Source: Leishmania martiniquensis | Taxonomy: Eukaryota > Euglenozoa > Kinetoplastea > Trypanosomatida > Trypanosomatidae | Assembly: GCF_017916325.1 (NCBI RefSeq) | Contig: NC_090168.1 | Span: forward strand, 65,182-129,181 | Direction: 5' to 3' | Length of the DNA stretch: 64,000 bases | Shown: piece after piece, positions 1-11,536 of the stretch | Layout of the letters: each line of letters starts with the position of its first letter | How positions within the stretch are numbered: position 1 is the first letter of the stretch | Program-made: the position numbers and the translations under genes | Notes under the pieces: generated by a model | Database searches by the model: none | What the model was told of the DNA's origin: nothing | The model's input: only the letters and a program-made list of their open reading frames with translations

Positions 1-3000
1 GACGCGGTTGCAGTGCGCATGAGCGGACTGGAGCAGAGAGCCCGTCCCCTGCGTCACGGTCTCGCGTGGCTGTCGACACCGCGCGCTGGTTGGACTGTCT
101 GCGGATACGTGAGCGCAGGTTCATCATGGTCGGCGTTCATGTACTCTCTAACTGTAAACGTTCATGAGCTGCCACAGAAACGACCGCGAGTAAGTGCGAA
201 AATGGGTTTCAGCCGTCGGTCTCGTTACGCCACACGCGCCTGTCGTCGTGTTCTGAGGGGCTCCGTGGAGCCCCTCGTCGTATGCCGCCTTCGAGCCGCA
301 CCGACAGTTCCGCACGACGGGGAGAGGGAGGAAGGGGATTCGAGAGCTGATAATCAATAGAACGGCTGGAGAGAGAGGGAGAGACAGAGAAGGGGTGTGT
401 ATGAGCCACTGCCAATATGCGTCAAGCTCAACTCACGAACAAGAAGCGACAACAAAAAAAGTAACGCACAGCTAAGCGTCGGTGCCAGAAGAAAGCGGCG
501 TAAGAGAAAAGGGGGAGACAGGAGATGAGCAGGCGACAGGTGTAAAGGGAGCGCAGGCGGGGGAAGGGGGGCGGGGACGATGGGAAAGGGAAGTACGGAA
601 CCGAAGAAGAGAGGCGTGAGGCACACGTGCAAAGGGGGCACAACGCGAGACGTTACAGCTTTTCCTTTTTAGAAAAGACGCCGGCCGCAAAGCTGAGAGA
701 CGTACAGAGGTGAAAAAAAAGCGAGCGCCTCCTTTAACGTAAAGCTCCGCAGCGAAAGATGAAAGCTGAGGTGGAGCGGCGTGTGTGTGTGAGAGAGAGC
801 TTCGATTGCGTCTGTGTGTTAGCCAATGCGCGTATGTCCCCTGTAATGTGCGTGGAACCGATCCCAAAGCAGTGCCCGCCTCTATACGAATGTGTGCAAA
901 TCTTCGAATGTGTCGCAGGTGTGTCAAAGAGCGGCGATGACAGCGGCGAAACAGGCCAGAGGCCACGCGAGGAAAAGGGAAAGGAGAACGTGCCAATAGA
1001 GCCGCGGGGGGAGGGGGGGCGAAACGGCGGCGGAGCATAGAGCACGTGAAAGAGTCACGCAGATAGGCCGACAACTACGCAGGGGGGAAGAAGGAAGAGG
1101 GGACAAAGCGGCAAGGCGAGAGGAAAGTTTCCAAGAGAAGTCCACCAAATGCGATGAGGTACGCGGGACGTTGCACGAAGGAAACAAAGATGGTGTGCAC
1201 CCCAGGGCAACTAGGAAGTGCCACTGGTCGCCTGCCCCATGAGCTGGTCTCCGAGCTACCGCACCGGCACCACTGCCCTGGTGATACCCCAAAAAAGCTT
1301 TCGCGCATACACGGACCATTAGTGGTAGTGCACAGAAAGCGGCGGGAGCCCCGAGATGCGCTGCAGCAGGTGAAGAGGAAGTCACGGGGATAGGCACATC
1401 ACTGCGTAGATCCCACGCGCGCGGTCTCTCTTCTCCTCGCTGCATATGATTCGCCTGTTTCGTCTGCTTCAAGTCATGGCGCGCACTTGAGCGCACCATC
1501 GAGACCACATTCACACGCACATGCAGAGAGAGTGAAGGGGGGATGTATACACATGGATGAAGACATAAGAGAACGCATCAGGAGATGAGCAGCCGTGCAC
1601 TTCCCCTCCCTCCCTCCTCCTCTCCATCACCGAGCGAGAAGGGGGAGAGAAAAAAGTCGGGGTAAAAGAGGCCGCCAAAGAAAGCGGAGCACACACAGAT
1701 ATGTACGACATGAAAAAAAAAACGGAGAGCCGCGCGACCGCACAAAAGAAAAATGGTGCCACGGAAGCGTAAATGGCACCCAAACAGGGCCCCACCACAG
1801 TTGATTACCGCGCGTGAACGTAATACACGTTGCACTGCTTCCTGTCATCTCTGCTCATAACATTCGTCGCTGACTTTTCGTTTTGCATTCCGCACGGCGA
1901 GGGGGGAGGACGGATGGGCCCGCTCCTCAAGCAGGCAGGTGCCCCTGAGCGAAAACACCACCGCATGCACGAGAACGAAACGGAGACGCACATGGGCGCC
2001 GGGACACGGCTGTGAAAGAGGACCGCGCGAAAATAGAAGCGGCATGGAAGCGATACAGCAGCGCAGCGCGGCAACAGCTCAGCAGAGGTAAAGGCAAGCG
2101 CATCTCCTCTAAGGAGAACGGGCGCGGGGTGGGGTCGGCGATTCAAAGCAAAGGTGCAGAGTGAAACGCAAGCATCGGGGCAGGAAGGAAACAGCGGACC
2201 GAAAAAGATCGAAGTTCCCGCGGAGGCCTCAGGAGGACACCCGAGAGGGTGAGGAGCCTGGAGAACGCTGTCAGTTATGGCCTCGTTAGCTAAGTGCTTC
2301 GGTGGGCCCCAGCTATCGCAACGGAATCACAGCGATCGTGAAGGAAAAAAGGCGAAGGCGGCGCGCCAGGCACGAGCGCCTCCACTTCAGGGCCGACAAA
2401 CGCACCGAAGCGAGGATAACAGGCGCACGGAAAAGAAAAAAAGCAGCGACCAACGCGTACTCCGCAACGCGTCACCTCCACACTCTGGCCTCTTCCACAC
2501 CCTCCGCACCTCCTTTGCTTGCTGCAATCTTCTCGCGCTGCACCGTCGCTTGCAGCACTCACACTCAGCCTCCAACGTGGCAGTGCGAGAGGAACACAGA
2601 GGAAACAGAACGAGATGGATAAAACTCAGTTGGGCGTCGAGCGAGCGCTCACAAAAACACATAGCGGAGAGGCAGGCCCAGACTACACGCACAACATATA
2701 AAAGGGTGAGGGGCGAGAGCGAAACCACCCGCCTCCCCCGCACGCACACACACAGAAAAAAAAGCGATGGCTTCACAGGCGGCGCTCGATCCGCTCAGTC
2801 AGTGGCGAGAAGAGGGCGAAGAGAGTCGACGTTAGTGCAAATCGTCCTCGCGGACGCACAGGTAAAGAATCTTTACAGGCAGCATTGGAAGGAAACAGCG
2901 ATTTGCGCACCGAGTCCATTCCCACAGAGTGCTGGGGTGATCACGTTAGTTCACCAAAAGTGGGGTCCACTGAGTTCACACAGAAGCGAGCGAAACTGTA

Positions 3001-3388
3001 ATGACGTCGCGTCAGGTTCGCTGACCTCTCCACATACGTGCAGAAGAGGCACGATGAGGCGCACACACATGAAAAGGGTATCGCCCCAAAGGTCAAGAGA
3101 GATGTGCGCCGATTTAGGGCTCCCAGCACAGTCCGCCATTTCAGTTTGGTGCACCGCACCTGGCCTACTACACCTCTTCCGTTTATCCGCCTCGCCCAGC
3201 CCACGCGACCTCTTCAATGGATAAACGCACACAGGGAAATGTGTCTTAACATCTGCGTACCCCTCCCCGAAAGCGTTCGGGCACGACCAAGCACGAACCG
3301 ACATACAAGGCTGTCCGGCGTTCCCGCGGAGATATTTTTTTTAGCCGATCACACGTTGGACGCCGTCTCCCACCACTGCTAACAACGG
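1..3388. other. Intergenic region without a convincing gene
   Basis: Short overlapping reading frames occur on both strands, but they are rich in Arg, Ser and Pro, have no recognisable motif and look like chance frames in GC-rich DNA. The plus strand is purine-rich in many places (for example 360-800 and 1070-1140), which gives polypyrimidine tracts on the minus strand, the direction in which all genes here are read. It is best read as 3' untranslated and spacer DNA downstream of the 921-aa gene at 4829-7594. A gene entering from the left edge cannot be excluded. Confidence 0.6.
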
Positions 3389-4057
3389 CAGTCTTCATCT
3401 GCCCCTTGGCTGCACCACCACTGCATCCTCTTCGCCCAGGACGAGCCATCCAGCCGTCAGAGCACGGCGTGCGGCTACCAGGCCCTCTCCCCTACCCTCA
3501 CAATATCCTTCCTCGCGCCCCCTCCGGGTACCTCCTCTGCGCGATCGGCGCCAAGCGCCCGTCGGCGGACTGCCCGCCATGACCCGCGCGGGCAGCGTCC
3601 ACCACACGGGGCAGGCGCGGAAGCGGCCGCGTCTACCGTGCGGGCAGCAGCGGTTCGCCAACGCGCACGCTCGTCCACCGCGAAGAGCGAGCCGCACGAC
3701 CCCAGGGAACGGCGCCCGGAGGCCTTGCACCCAGCCGCTACGTCGCGCCTCCGGCACCAGGGCGCCATCAGCACACATACTCAGATGTGACCGACGCCGC
3801 GCATCTCAATGCTTTGCACGGATGCGATCCGTCGTGCCGCCAATGCGTGGCAGCCCGTGCGCACACGGCTCACGGTCTCCATCCGGCCCTCCCTCACGCC
3901 TCGCGGGGAGGGTGTCTCTGGGCGGCTTGCCCGCATGTGCCTGTGCGCGCAGAGCTCACAGCGTGTCGTCTTGGGGGGGGGAGCTAACACCACAGTGCAG
4001 ACAACACGGCAGGCAGCAATACACATGCATGCCACGCCGTCAGCGTCAGTCACCCAC
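3389..4057. repeat. Dispersed 669-bp repeat, copy 1 (SIDER-like candidate)
   Basis: This segment is repeated in the same orientation at 15171-15839 with no length change, and I found a single base difference (near 3479 versus 15261). The match starts abruptly at cagtcttcat and ends abruptly after cacccac; the flanks on both sides are unrelated. Size, GC content and position in the 3' flank of a gene fit the short degenerate retroposons (SIDER) that are common in Leishmania 3' untranslated regions, but I see no A-rich tail or target-site duplication, so the family assignment is inference. Confidence 0.85.
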
Positions 4058-4828
4058 CGCGGCAGGGATCCGTCGTGTCGACAGGTGCCTGTGCGGAGCT
4101 GAGAGCGGGGGGTCTCGTGCCGCCCTCTAAGCTTGTCGGATGCGCTACACAGGTTAAGGGACGGCTGGCGTCGAAGAGGCTCTGTCACGGTGTGCAGGAG
4201 AGTGTGTGACTGTTGAGGTGGCGGATTTCGGCATGGCGTCCAAGACCCGTCGCCAAGCTCGTGATCTACACAGTTGAGGTCTCCTCCTCGGCCGATTTCC
4301 TTATTTTTTGGCTGTTCTGCGTGGCTTCAATTCACAGTCTGAGAGCTGCACCATGAAGTGATATCCATAGGGCCTTAACACAGATGACTGGCTGCATGAA
4401 TTCCTCCAATGCAGCAGGTGAGTGCTGGCCGCCATAGGGAAAGGCGCAGCCCTCACAACATCGTCAAGTGCGCTGTTACGCGTTGGAGTCGAGCGAGTTA
4501 TCCTCTCAGCTCCGCAAGTCCAAGCTTCATTGCCGCCTACTTGGCGCGACCGTTGCAAGGGGGAGGGGGGACGCAGCCGGGTGCCGCTGCACCTGTGAAC
4601 GTAAGAGAATATAGCATCGCCACGGCACCAAAGAGAACGCCTGTCGACATCGAAGTGTTTTCGTCCTGAAACACGGGAGACGCCCACAAGAGAAGGAAAA
4701 AACGATTCGGAGTAAAACGAAGACAGGAGAGGAGGGGCTGGGGAGGTACCGAAAATGTCCTCAGCCCTGAGAAGGGGCGCCTGAACAGCGCGACGTGGTT
4801 CAAGGAATATATGTCGATGTTGTTGTTT
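4058..4828. other. 3' flank of the 921-aa membrane protein gene
   Basis: No convincing gene is visible. With transcription right to left this is the proximal 3' untranslated region of the gene at 4829-7594. The short frames here have no recognisable content. Confidence 0.5.
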
Positions 4829-7594
4829 TTACATAGCGCTGGGCACTTCGTCCTCTGCGCGATTCAAATCTTCCAGCATCATGAGCGCAAGTGTGATGTT
4901 GTCAGCGTCATCCGGTGAGGACGTGCTGTGCACGGCGCCCTCGAGTACCTGACGTGCGCCATTCACGTTACCCTGATGGAGCAGCTGCACCGCCTCCGAG
5001 AGGAAGCAATATTTCAAGCCGAGGTGCTCCTGCCGCTGCACCACGAGATGCCACTCCTCCTCCTTGGCCTGCACCACTTCCAAAAAGTCGTATATGACGA
5101 AGAACTGCCGGCTGGCCGGCTTTGTCGAGCTATCGCGAGGGAGAAGAGACTGATTAGGCTGCTTCACGCTCGCGCCAGGTTCTTTGTAGCAGTGGAGGCA
5201 GCACGGACGCGCCAGAACGTGGCTTGCGGTGCTGGTCCACGACCGTCCATCCAGCAAGATGCAGTGAAACAATTTCTCCTGTTCATCATGCGAAGCCTGC
5301 AGGGACGGAAGGCGGCGATACATGGCGAGGCCGCGGCGCAGAATCTGAGCTCCGAGAACGTGCTGGCTCGCATTGAAGAAGTGGATTCCACGATTTGAGC
5401 CGGAGCCGATGAGGCCCACAAGTGAGTGTGGGGCAGACACCACAGCCGCGACCAGCTCCTGCTGCGCGCTGCCGAAACTCGGTGGCGGCCTCGGGCGACT
5501 CCTGAAGGCCTCCATGATTTGACGCGCCTTTTCGATCGCCAACAGCACCGGCTCGCTGCTGAAAGGGATGAGTCCCCACACCAAACAAATCGCATCCTCG
5601 TACGCGGTGAGCATGTAGGCATTCGCGTCCGCATTTCCTCTCTCCCTGGCGTCTTCCAGCGCCTCCATCAAGGCCTCAAAGTTAGCCGATACAGTCTGCT
5701 GCTTCTTTCGGTTAGCAGCTATGCCGCGTTTTTCGTCGGACGCGATGGGCGCGCTCGTCACTGCATTGTCCTCGCCGAAGATATCGCGGTAGGCTACGTA
5801 GAGCATCGTCACCGTCTTCAGCTGCGGGACGGAGGTCATGATGGCGGATAGCTGAGAATTGCCGGGGTGCCCAGCGCTTCCGTTACCGACTGAGCGCGAA
5901 TCCTGCACATGATTCCTGTTCACAGACAGCGCTTCAGATGAAGCCGAACGGACACGTGGAACGAAAATGCTGCTCCCTGTCGACGACCGCACAATCGAAG
6001 AGAGGGTTGAGCACGTATCGTCAGAGAGGATCTGCTGGAAGCAGGCGGGGAGCATTTTGCACTGCTCGCCTGCGCCGGCTGCTGCCAACGGCACGGCATC
6101 CCCGCTTGGAGCTGAAGATGGGCCAACAGCACGGTCTGAGCCCGCAAAGGATGATGGCTGATCGCATTGGTCAGGTGGCTTGTGCCCGGGCGCGACGACA
6201 AGAGACACCCGCTGCGCTGGTAGGCGCCCACTGAAATCTGCCGCAGCAGGTACCTGATCTGCCACCATCAGCACGCCCTCGTTGTCATGAACGCTGGCGC
6301 CGCGCATCTCCATAAGGTTGGCGAACGAAACGCCCATGATGACCACCATCTGGATTGGGGCGAGGTAACTTACCACACGAATTGCGTCCGGCGTCGCCTC
6401 GCCGCCGATGGAGTATGGGGTCCAGCGGACGAATTCGAGCGTGAGGGCCGCAGCGAAGACGCCTAGCGAGGCAATCCAGATGCTTAGCATGGCCAACCGG
6501 TGAGTGAGAAAACGTACCATGCGAGCATAAAAGCTCTGGGACATCGCCGGTGTGCTATCCAACGCCTTCTTCAGGGGTACGAGGTGTGTCCATAGCCACG
6601 GCACGCCTAGCGCAGGGCAGGCTAGAAAGAGGCAATGTGTATCGTACTCGAGCACGACGGAGCCGGCCAGCGTGACGACAGAAAGCGTTACTGTCACGTA
6701 GAGCAGGACAAGAATTTTGAACGTTGTGCGCGTGGGCCTCGAGGGGTCGGCCAGGCAGATGAAAAGGACCGTTGGGGGCAAAGACACTTGCCGTGTGTCA
6801 GTCGGGGTGCATGCAGGGTCTGGTAGCGGAGTCGAGAGCAGAGAGGTGCGCTGCGTGTGCTCCTTCAGCGAGCGCCCCTTTTCCCTATAAAATTTACTGG
6901 TGTCTCTCTCCACGACGATCTGCTCAGCCGGGGATGACTTTGAGCCGCTTGGCCCACTCGTCGGAGATGCGCATATGGCCGGAAACGCACCTTTCTTACA
7001 CATATTGGCGATAGCAAACGGCGGCGACAGAATGTACGTCTCCTCTAACTCGGCAACGTCGACCTCGGCAGGGGTCTGTGAGGATTGCTGACGCGCAGCA
7101 CACACAGTGCGGGCAGCATGCCTGACCGAGAGCAAAGGATTCACTGAGGCGCGAACACTGCCGTCCATCAGCCTCGAAGAGGCGCCCACCACAGTGGCAG
7201 TCGAGTTCGTCATCGTCGACTCCGTAATGCTGGACAAGATAGCATCCTCCTCAGACCGCTGGGCGTTCGTGGGGTTCCAGTTCCCATCGATGGCCGAAAG
7301 GTCTGTCCGCGACTTGGCGCTCGCCGCAGAAGAGCTCAGATGCGTCAGGCATGGAGCCTCATTCGGCCGTTTTGCAAATTTCGTGCGAGGCGGAGCCACC
7401 ACCACAGCGATGATGGCGGCAACATTCAGTGCTGCCAGCACAGAAAACGTGAATGCAGATGCGATCGAGAAAGCGACGGATATCCACCGCCGATGAAGCC
7501 CGCAAACGATTGCGAGGGCCACGTAAAAGCAGATCGGCATCAGCCCAGCGAGACAGGCGATGCGCTGCTTCGCATTGCGGCTCGTGGAGGGCAT
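4829..7594 (-). CDS. Hypothetical multi-pass membrane protein, 921 aa
   Basis: I do not recognise a family. The long uninterrupted frame on the transcribed strand supports a real gene. Hydrophobic segments are visible at about residues 12-32 and 38-68, then at 292-315, 320-340, 368-388 and 405-427, giving roughly six membrane spans in two groups separated by a polar, Ser/Thr-rich stretch (about 75-285). Residues 430-921 are hydrophilic and probably soluble. The last 150 residues have helix pairs that look like tetratricopeptide-type repeats (for example around LSEAVQLLHQGNVNGARQVL), which would suggest protein binding. The start at 7594 is the first ATG of the frame and places the first span directly at the N-terminus. 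Purine runs on the plus strand at 7770-7812 could provide the polypyrimidine tract for trans-splicing. Function is unknown. Confidence 0.8.
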   Translation of the reverse strand: MPSTSRNAKQRIACLAGLMPICFYVALAIVCGLHRRWISVAFSIASAFTFSVLAALNVAAIIAVVVAPPRTKFAKRPNEAPCLTHLSSSAASAKSRTDLSAIDGNWNPTNAQRSEEDAILSSITESTMTNSTATVVGASSRLMDGSVRASVNPLLSVRHAARTVCAARQQSSQTPAEVDVAELEETYILSPPFAIANMCKKGAFPAICASPTSGPSGSKSSPAEQIVVERDTSKFYREKGRSLKEHTQRTSLLSTPLPDPACTPTDTRQVSLPPTVLFICLADPSRPTRTTFKILVLLYVTVTLSVVTLAGSVVLEYDTHCLFLACPALGVPWLWTHLVPLKKALDSTPAMSQSFYARMVRFLTHRLAMLSIWIASLGVFAAALTLEFVRWTPYSIGGEATPDAIRVVSYLAPIQMVVIMGVSFANLMEMRGASVHDNEGVLMVADQVPAAADFSGRLPAQRVSLVVAPGHKPPDQCDQPSSFAGSDRAVGPSSAPSGDAVPLAAAGAGEQCKMLPACFQQILSDDTCSTLSSIVRSSTGSSIFVPRVRSASSEALSVNRNHVQDSRSVGNGSAGHPGNSQLSAIMTSVPQLKTVTMLYVAYRDIFGEDNAVTSAPIASDEKRGIAANRKKQQTVSANFEALMEALEDARERGNADANAYMLTAYEDAICLVWGLIPFSSEPVLLAIEKARQIMEAFRSRPRPPPSFGSAQQELVAAVVSAPHSLVGLIGSGSNRGIHFFNASQHVLGAQILRRGLAMYRRLPSLQASHDEQEKLFHCILLDGRSWTSTASHVLARPCCLHCYKEPGASVKQPNQSLLPRDSSTKPASRQFFVIYDFLEVVQAKEEEWHLVVQRQEHLGLKYCFLSEAVQLLHQGNVNGARQVLEGAVHSTSSPDDADNITLALMMLEDLNRAEDEVPSAM

Positions 7595-9415
7595 GACCGA
7601 TCAGATGCTCTAACGCTGACGAGAGGTGAAGGGAGCGGTGCAGTGGGAGAAAAGAGAACACATACGGAGCGCTGCGAGTCGACGTGCACAGCGACCATCA
7701 ACGCACCGACGCTCAGCCCTCTATCTCTGAGCGCAGATGTCTGAGGTAAAAGAGGCGCGCAGATACTGATCGAAGAGAGGGTCGAAAAAAATAGAGGGAG
7801 CAGGAGGGGGAATGTTAAAACGCTGCGTTTACCTGTTTGCCGTGGGGCTTGAGAGGGGGAGGGGGGAAGGCGTGAGGGGCAGAGGCAGCGTCCTCAGCGG
7901 CACTGTGGCAGACCCAAAAAGGTGAGGTGGAAGCGGCACAGGAGACAAAGTTTGTATGAGGAGCGAAGGAGGTAGTGAAACTCACGATGAGCAAACGTAG
8001 CTGGCGGGAAAGGGGCGAGGCGGAGACCGGCGCGCGAAGATACAGAGAAGAGGGCGAACAGAAATCCAAAAAACGCGAGGGGCGCAATAGTGTTGAAAGA
8101 GAAGCGCGTTAACTAAGCGAAGCACGAGAATACCGCAACAAAGAGGTTTGCGATGAGCGGTGGTTGGTCAGGCTGCGCATGCACACACACGCACACATCG
8201 GTGTGTGTATGTGGGTGTGTGTGTGTGTCTGTATGTGTATTTGGGTGTCCTCAGACCCTAATGCTTACATCCCACAATGTCTCCCTGTTGCGCCGACAGC
8301 AACACGCGACGACTCTTTAGAGACGTGCCCACAGCTGTACCTTGGCAGCGCGCTTCTCAGCGGCAGCGGCTCGAGTACGTCAGGGAGGCATGGCGCGCGG
8401 GGTCATGCATGTGTGCATGAAAAGGCATCAAAATGCAGCCGCAGCAGCGGCAGAAACGGTGAGCACGCAGAAGAGGTGAGGAAGGAGGTGGAAGTATTCA
8501 CCAGTCGGATCCAAAGAGAGAGAAAGAGACATGAACAGCAGCGCGGTCGCCTTCAACGCCAAGCGCATGCACTCCTGTTTTTTCTCTCTCCAAAGACGCG
8601 AACTGAGCGAGTATCATTGAAGGAACGCATGTGCTCAAGCGCTGAAGCAAAAAAAAAAGATTGCGCTCATCATGCACCCCCCTGTGCATCCCTGGAGAAG
8701 GTGCACCGGTAAATAAAGAGCCGCGCAGCCAGTAAGATGCCGGAGCGCGCAGAGGACAGTGATCACGCCCGCATTTGTGTGCTTGTATATATATATATGT
8801 GTGTCGTGAGGCTGACGACAGATACTGCACAAGAAGCGGGTCTGAGCACATTGGCTCGAATCTTTTTTTTCATCCCCTCTCGGCTTCCTCCGAAGAGCGC
8901 TCTTTTCGTGCAGAGCTTCCGCGTGCCCTTCAGCGCATCTCCTCACTCCCGGTGCAGCCCTCGTGAAAAAGGTGACACATCGCCCAGCAAGCCGAGAAAA
9001 CTCAGCAAGCAGGCGACAGGAAACAGTGTAGAGCAGAGGGGAGAGGGGAGGGGAGTCCACGGCCGAAGTTCGAAGAGCCGAGTGTAAAAGCGACATCACC
9101 GCCAAAGCCACCTAGCACGCCCACCGTCGAGGACGCCGCCCTGCACGTTAAGAAGGAGGAAGAGCGGAAGGAGGGAGGGGGGGCTGCAAGAGGCAAGCAG
9201 GGCTTCAGCCGACTGACAGAGGCAGCAGAAGTGCAGCAGAGACGGCGACAGAACCTTCAGAGAAAGAGGCTGTGGAGAGGAGAAAAAGCTGAAACAGTCT
9301 CATGCGAGGGCCTCCTCCACACCAAAGGGCCGCGAGGCCACTGCACGGACAGGTCCACGCGCTCGCTGCCGTCCTCGTTGGTAGAGAAGCCACGCCCGCC
9401 TCCTTAGGCCCCACC
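7595..9415. other. Intergenic region, microsatellites only
   Basis: No convincing gene. It contains a GT-rich simple repeat near 8180-8245, a short TA run near 8787-8798 and several purine runs on the plus strand (7621-7662, 7770-7812, 9025-9055). It fits the 3' untranslated region of the gene at 9416 plus the 5' flank of the gene at 4829. Confidence 0.5.
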
Positions 9416-10027
9416 CTATAGCGTCGTCCCCTTTGGCTTCCGCTCCGCTTCCGCTTCAGAGACGGTCGCGGATTGGCCAGCGCGTCCACCGGCCTTCTCG
9501 CGATCCTCAACGAACTCCACTTCCAGCGCACTCTCAGTGCTGTAGTCCTCCACCGTCTCCTTTGGAAGACTGACATCATCCGGCTCCAGCTGCTCCTCCA
9601 CAAAATCCTTGCTCACCCTCCCCGTCTTGAGATCGTAGGACAGCTTTGCAGCCCGCGCCACTTTCTTCCCTTTTTCGTTTTCGCCCATACCGAACGCCAT
9701 CATGCCGACTGAGCCCCCTGGCATTCCATCACCACCTTGAAGTGCCGATTGCAGCATAGACGCCATGCTTTCACGCATCTCTGGTGTCAAGTTGGCTCGC
9801 AGCGTGCGCTGCATCTGCGATATGCTTTGGGGGTCGATAAAGCCGCTTCCGGGCTCGAATCGGCCATTGAAGAGCTCTGGCGCTCCCCCCTGCTCTGGAG
9901 AGTGGCGGGGTGCACGTGCCTGAGAGAGTATGTCAGAGAACTGCTTGTAGCGGTCCTCGTCGCTCATGAGGCGCCGCGCCAATGCCAGCGGCGCCGTCCC
10001 GACGCGGGGCACCACAAAGCGGCGCAT
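9416..10027 (-). CDS. Hypothetical protein with mitochondrial-type N-terminus, 203 aa
   Basis: The protein begins with a basic, amphipathic stretch (MRRFVVPRVGTAPLALARRL) that resembles a mitochondrial presequence, followed by a hydrophilic region and a Gly/Met-rich central patch (about residues 97-115). The C-terminal third is acidic and then Glu/Lys-rich. I see no catalytic motif and do not recognise the family. The start is well supported: on the minus strand a polypyrimidine tract (10071-10086) is followed by the first AG at 10036-10037, eight bases upstream of this ATG. The most likely reading is a trypanosomatid-specific mitochondrial protein. Confidence 0.75.
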   Translation of the reverse strand: MRRFVVPRVGTAPLALARRLMSDEDRYKQFSDILSQARAPRHSPEQGGAPELFNGRFEPGSGFIDPQSISQMQRTLRANLTPEMRESMASMLQSALQGGDGMPGGSVGMMAFGMGENEKGKKVARAAKLSYDLKTGRVSKDFVEEQLEPDDVSLPKETVEDYSTESALEVEFVEDREKAGGRAGQSATVSEAEAERKPKGTTL

Positions 10028-11536
10028 CGCTTTCGCTAAATATCAAAACAGATTTGTCACCAGAGCAGTGAGAAAAGAAAAAGAGACACACGGCAGTGCG
10101 CGCGCAGCAATTGTCAATATGGCAAGCGTGTTGTGCGTGCACAGCACGCGAAAGGAAAGGCCAACGCGACAGCTGGCAAGCCTGGCGCATGTGCCCATGG
10201 CGTGCGCGCGCACCGCATCGGCGGAAAGGAAGAGATGAAGAAAATGATATCGCCGGCTGGCGCAAGGGCAGCATCTGAAAGAGAGCCGATAACGATGTCA
10301 GCGCCGACGGCTACTGCACCACGCATGAACGGCGACCGGTTTAACGTCTATCCATCAAATCATCAACGCAAGAGAAAATCAAGAGATGAGGGAGCCGAGG
10401 CCCGCACTCGGCATGCCGTGATGTGCTCCTCGGTGGAATGTCGAGCACGCCGGGCACTATAGATACAAAGCTGGCGCGGAGACACAGGAAAGCGCCTCTT
10501 GTCTGCAGAGAGCACCCGCTCCCGCTGATTTGTGTTTCGTATGTGTGCGTGTTCGTCACATAGATCGTGTTTGGCACCACTCCGTCATGCCCTGCCCCCC
10601 ACACCTGTTCCACACAGAGGGAAACACCAATGGATGCACTTCGCACGCAGAATGCGAGAAAGTGCCCCGTCGCTCGCCCCCTTACCCTCCCCTCCCCAGT
10701 AGTCGAGGAAAGCGATGCCATTCCTACACGCAACACACACACACAAAGATGAGCAAGATACATGAAAGTGAGAGTGCCATCAATGGTAGAGTGATTTCTT
10801 TTTTTTTAGCTCCTGTCCTTTCACTGGCCCGCTCGATGCGTGTCGGCGTAGAGGCAGCGTAGGAAGAGAGAGAGAGGGAAGAGTGGAGGGGGGATGATGG
10901 CAAAGGGGGGAGCCGTTACGGGATAGAGAAGAATAGAGGAGCGACGTATGTGTGCCAGCAGGGGAGAAGCGGGCGGACAGAGAGGCGCACGAATGGCATA
11001 GGCCGAGCAACGGAGTGAGTAATGAATCTAAAGGAGAACGAAACCAGAGAGGCCTTGCATATATATATATATATATGAACAGAGGAACGCAACATGACGG
11101 AAAGCGCGAGAGACACCCAGCATAGGTAAAACAGAGACAGGCGGGCAGGCGGTCGCAGCGTCAACTGCAGCGGTTGCGCTCCTCGCCTCCTCGGCCCCCA
11201 CCCTTCGACAATCTGTCAAACTTCTCTCAGCACACCGACTCCTCGACGTCGAAGCTCGTGAGATACGGCCTTCATAATACTGAGTGGACTGGGAAGGCAG
11301 CACAGCTAGAGGACGTTATCACAACCCTGAACGACACCTACAATGGTGTACGCGCACCACTCACGTAGGTACGCATACACATGTTGACATACTGTTGAGG
11401 TCGGACAAAACCGCGCACTGTGTAAAAATTATTAGACAGAGGCAACAGCACACGCGCATACACACACGCACACACGGGACGACATGCGCGCGAAAAAAAA
11501 AGACATTGCTCGTGCGAACAGCAGCGGCCCGACGCC
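10028..11536. other. Intergenic region between the DHHC gene and the 203-aa gene
   Basis: No convincing gene. It holds a TA microsatellite near 11057-11076, CA-rich runs near 10731-10745 and 11440-11475, and purine runs on the plus strand near 10860-10900. It fits the 3' untranslated region of the DHHC gene. Confidence 0.5.
10036..10086 (-). promoter_or_regulatory. Predicted trans-splicing signal for the 203-aa gene
   Basis: On the minus strand a 16-base polypyrimidine tract (10086-10071) is followed by the first AG dinucleotide at 10037-10036, a few bases before the ATG at 10027. This is the usual trypanosomatid layout for spliced-leader addition and would give a very short 5' untranslated region. 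Confidence 0.45.

Noticed and set aside
2277..3224. 315-codon plus-strand frame
   Set aside because: Opposite to the transcription direction, Arg/Ser/His-rich, no motif, and overlapped by similar frames on the other strand.
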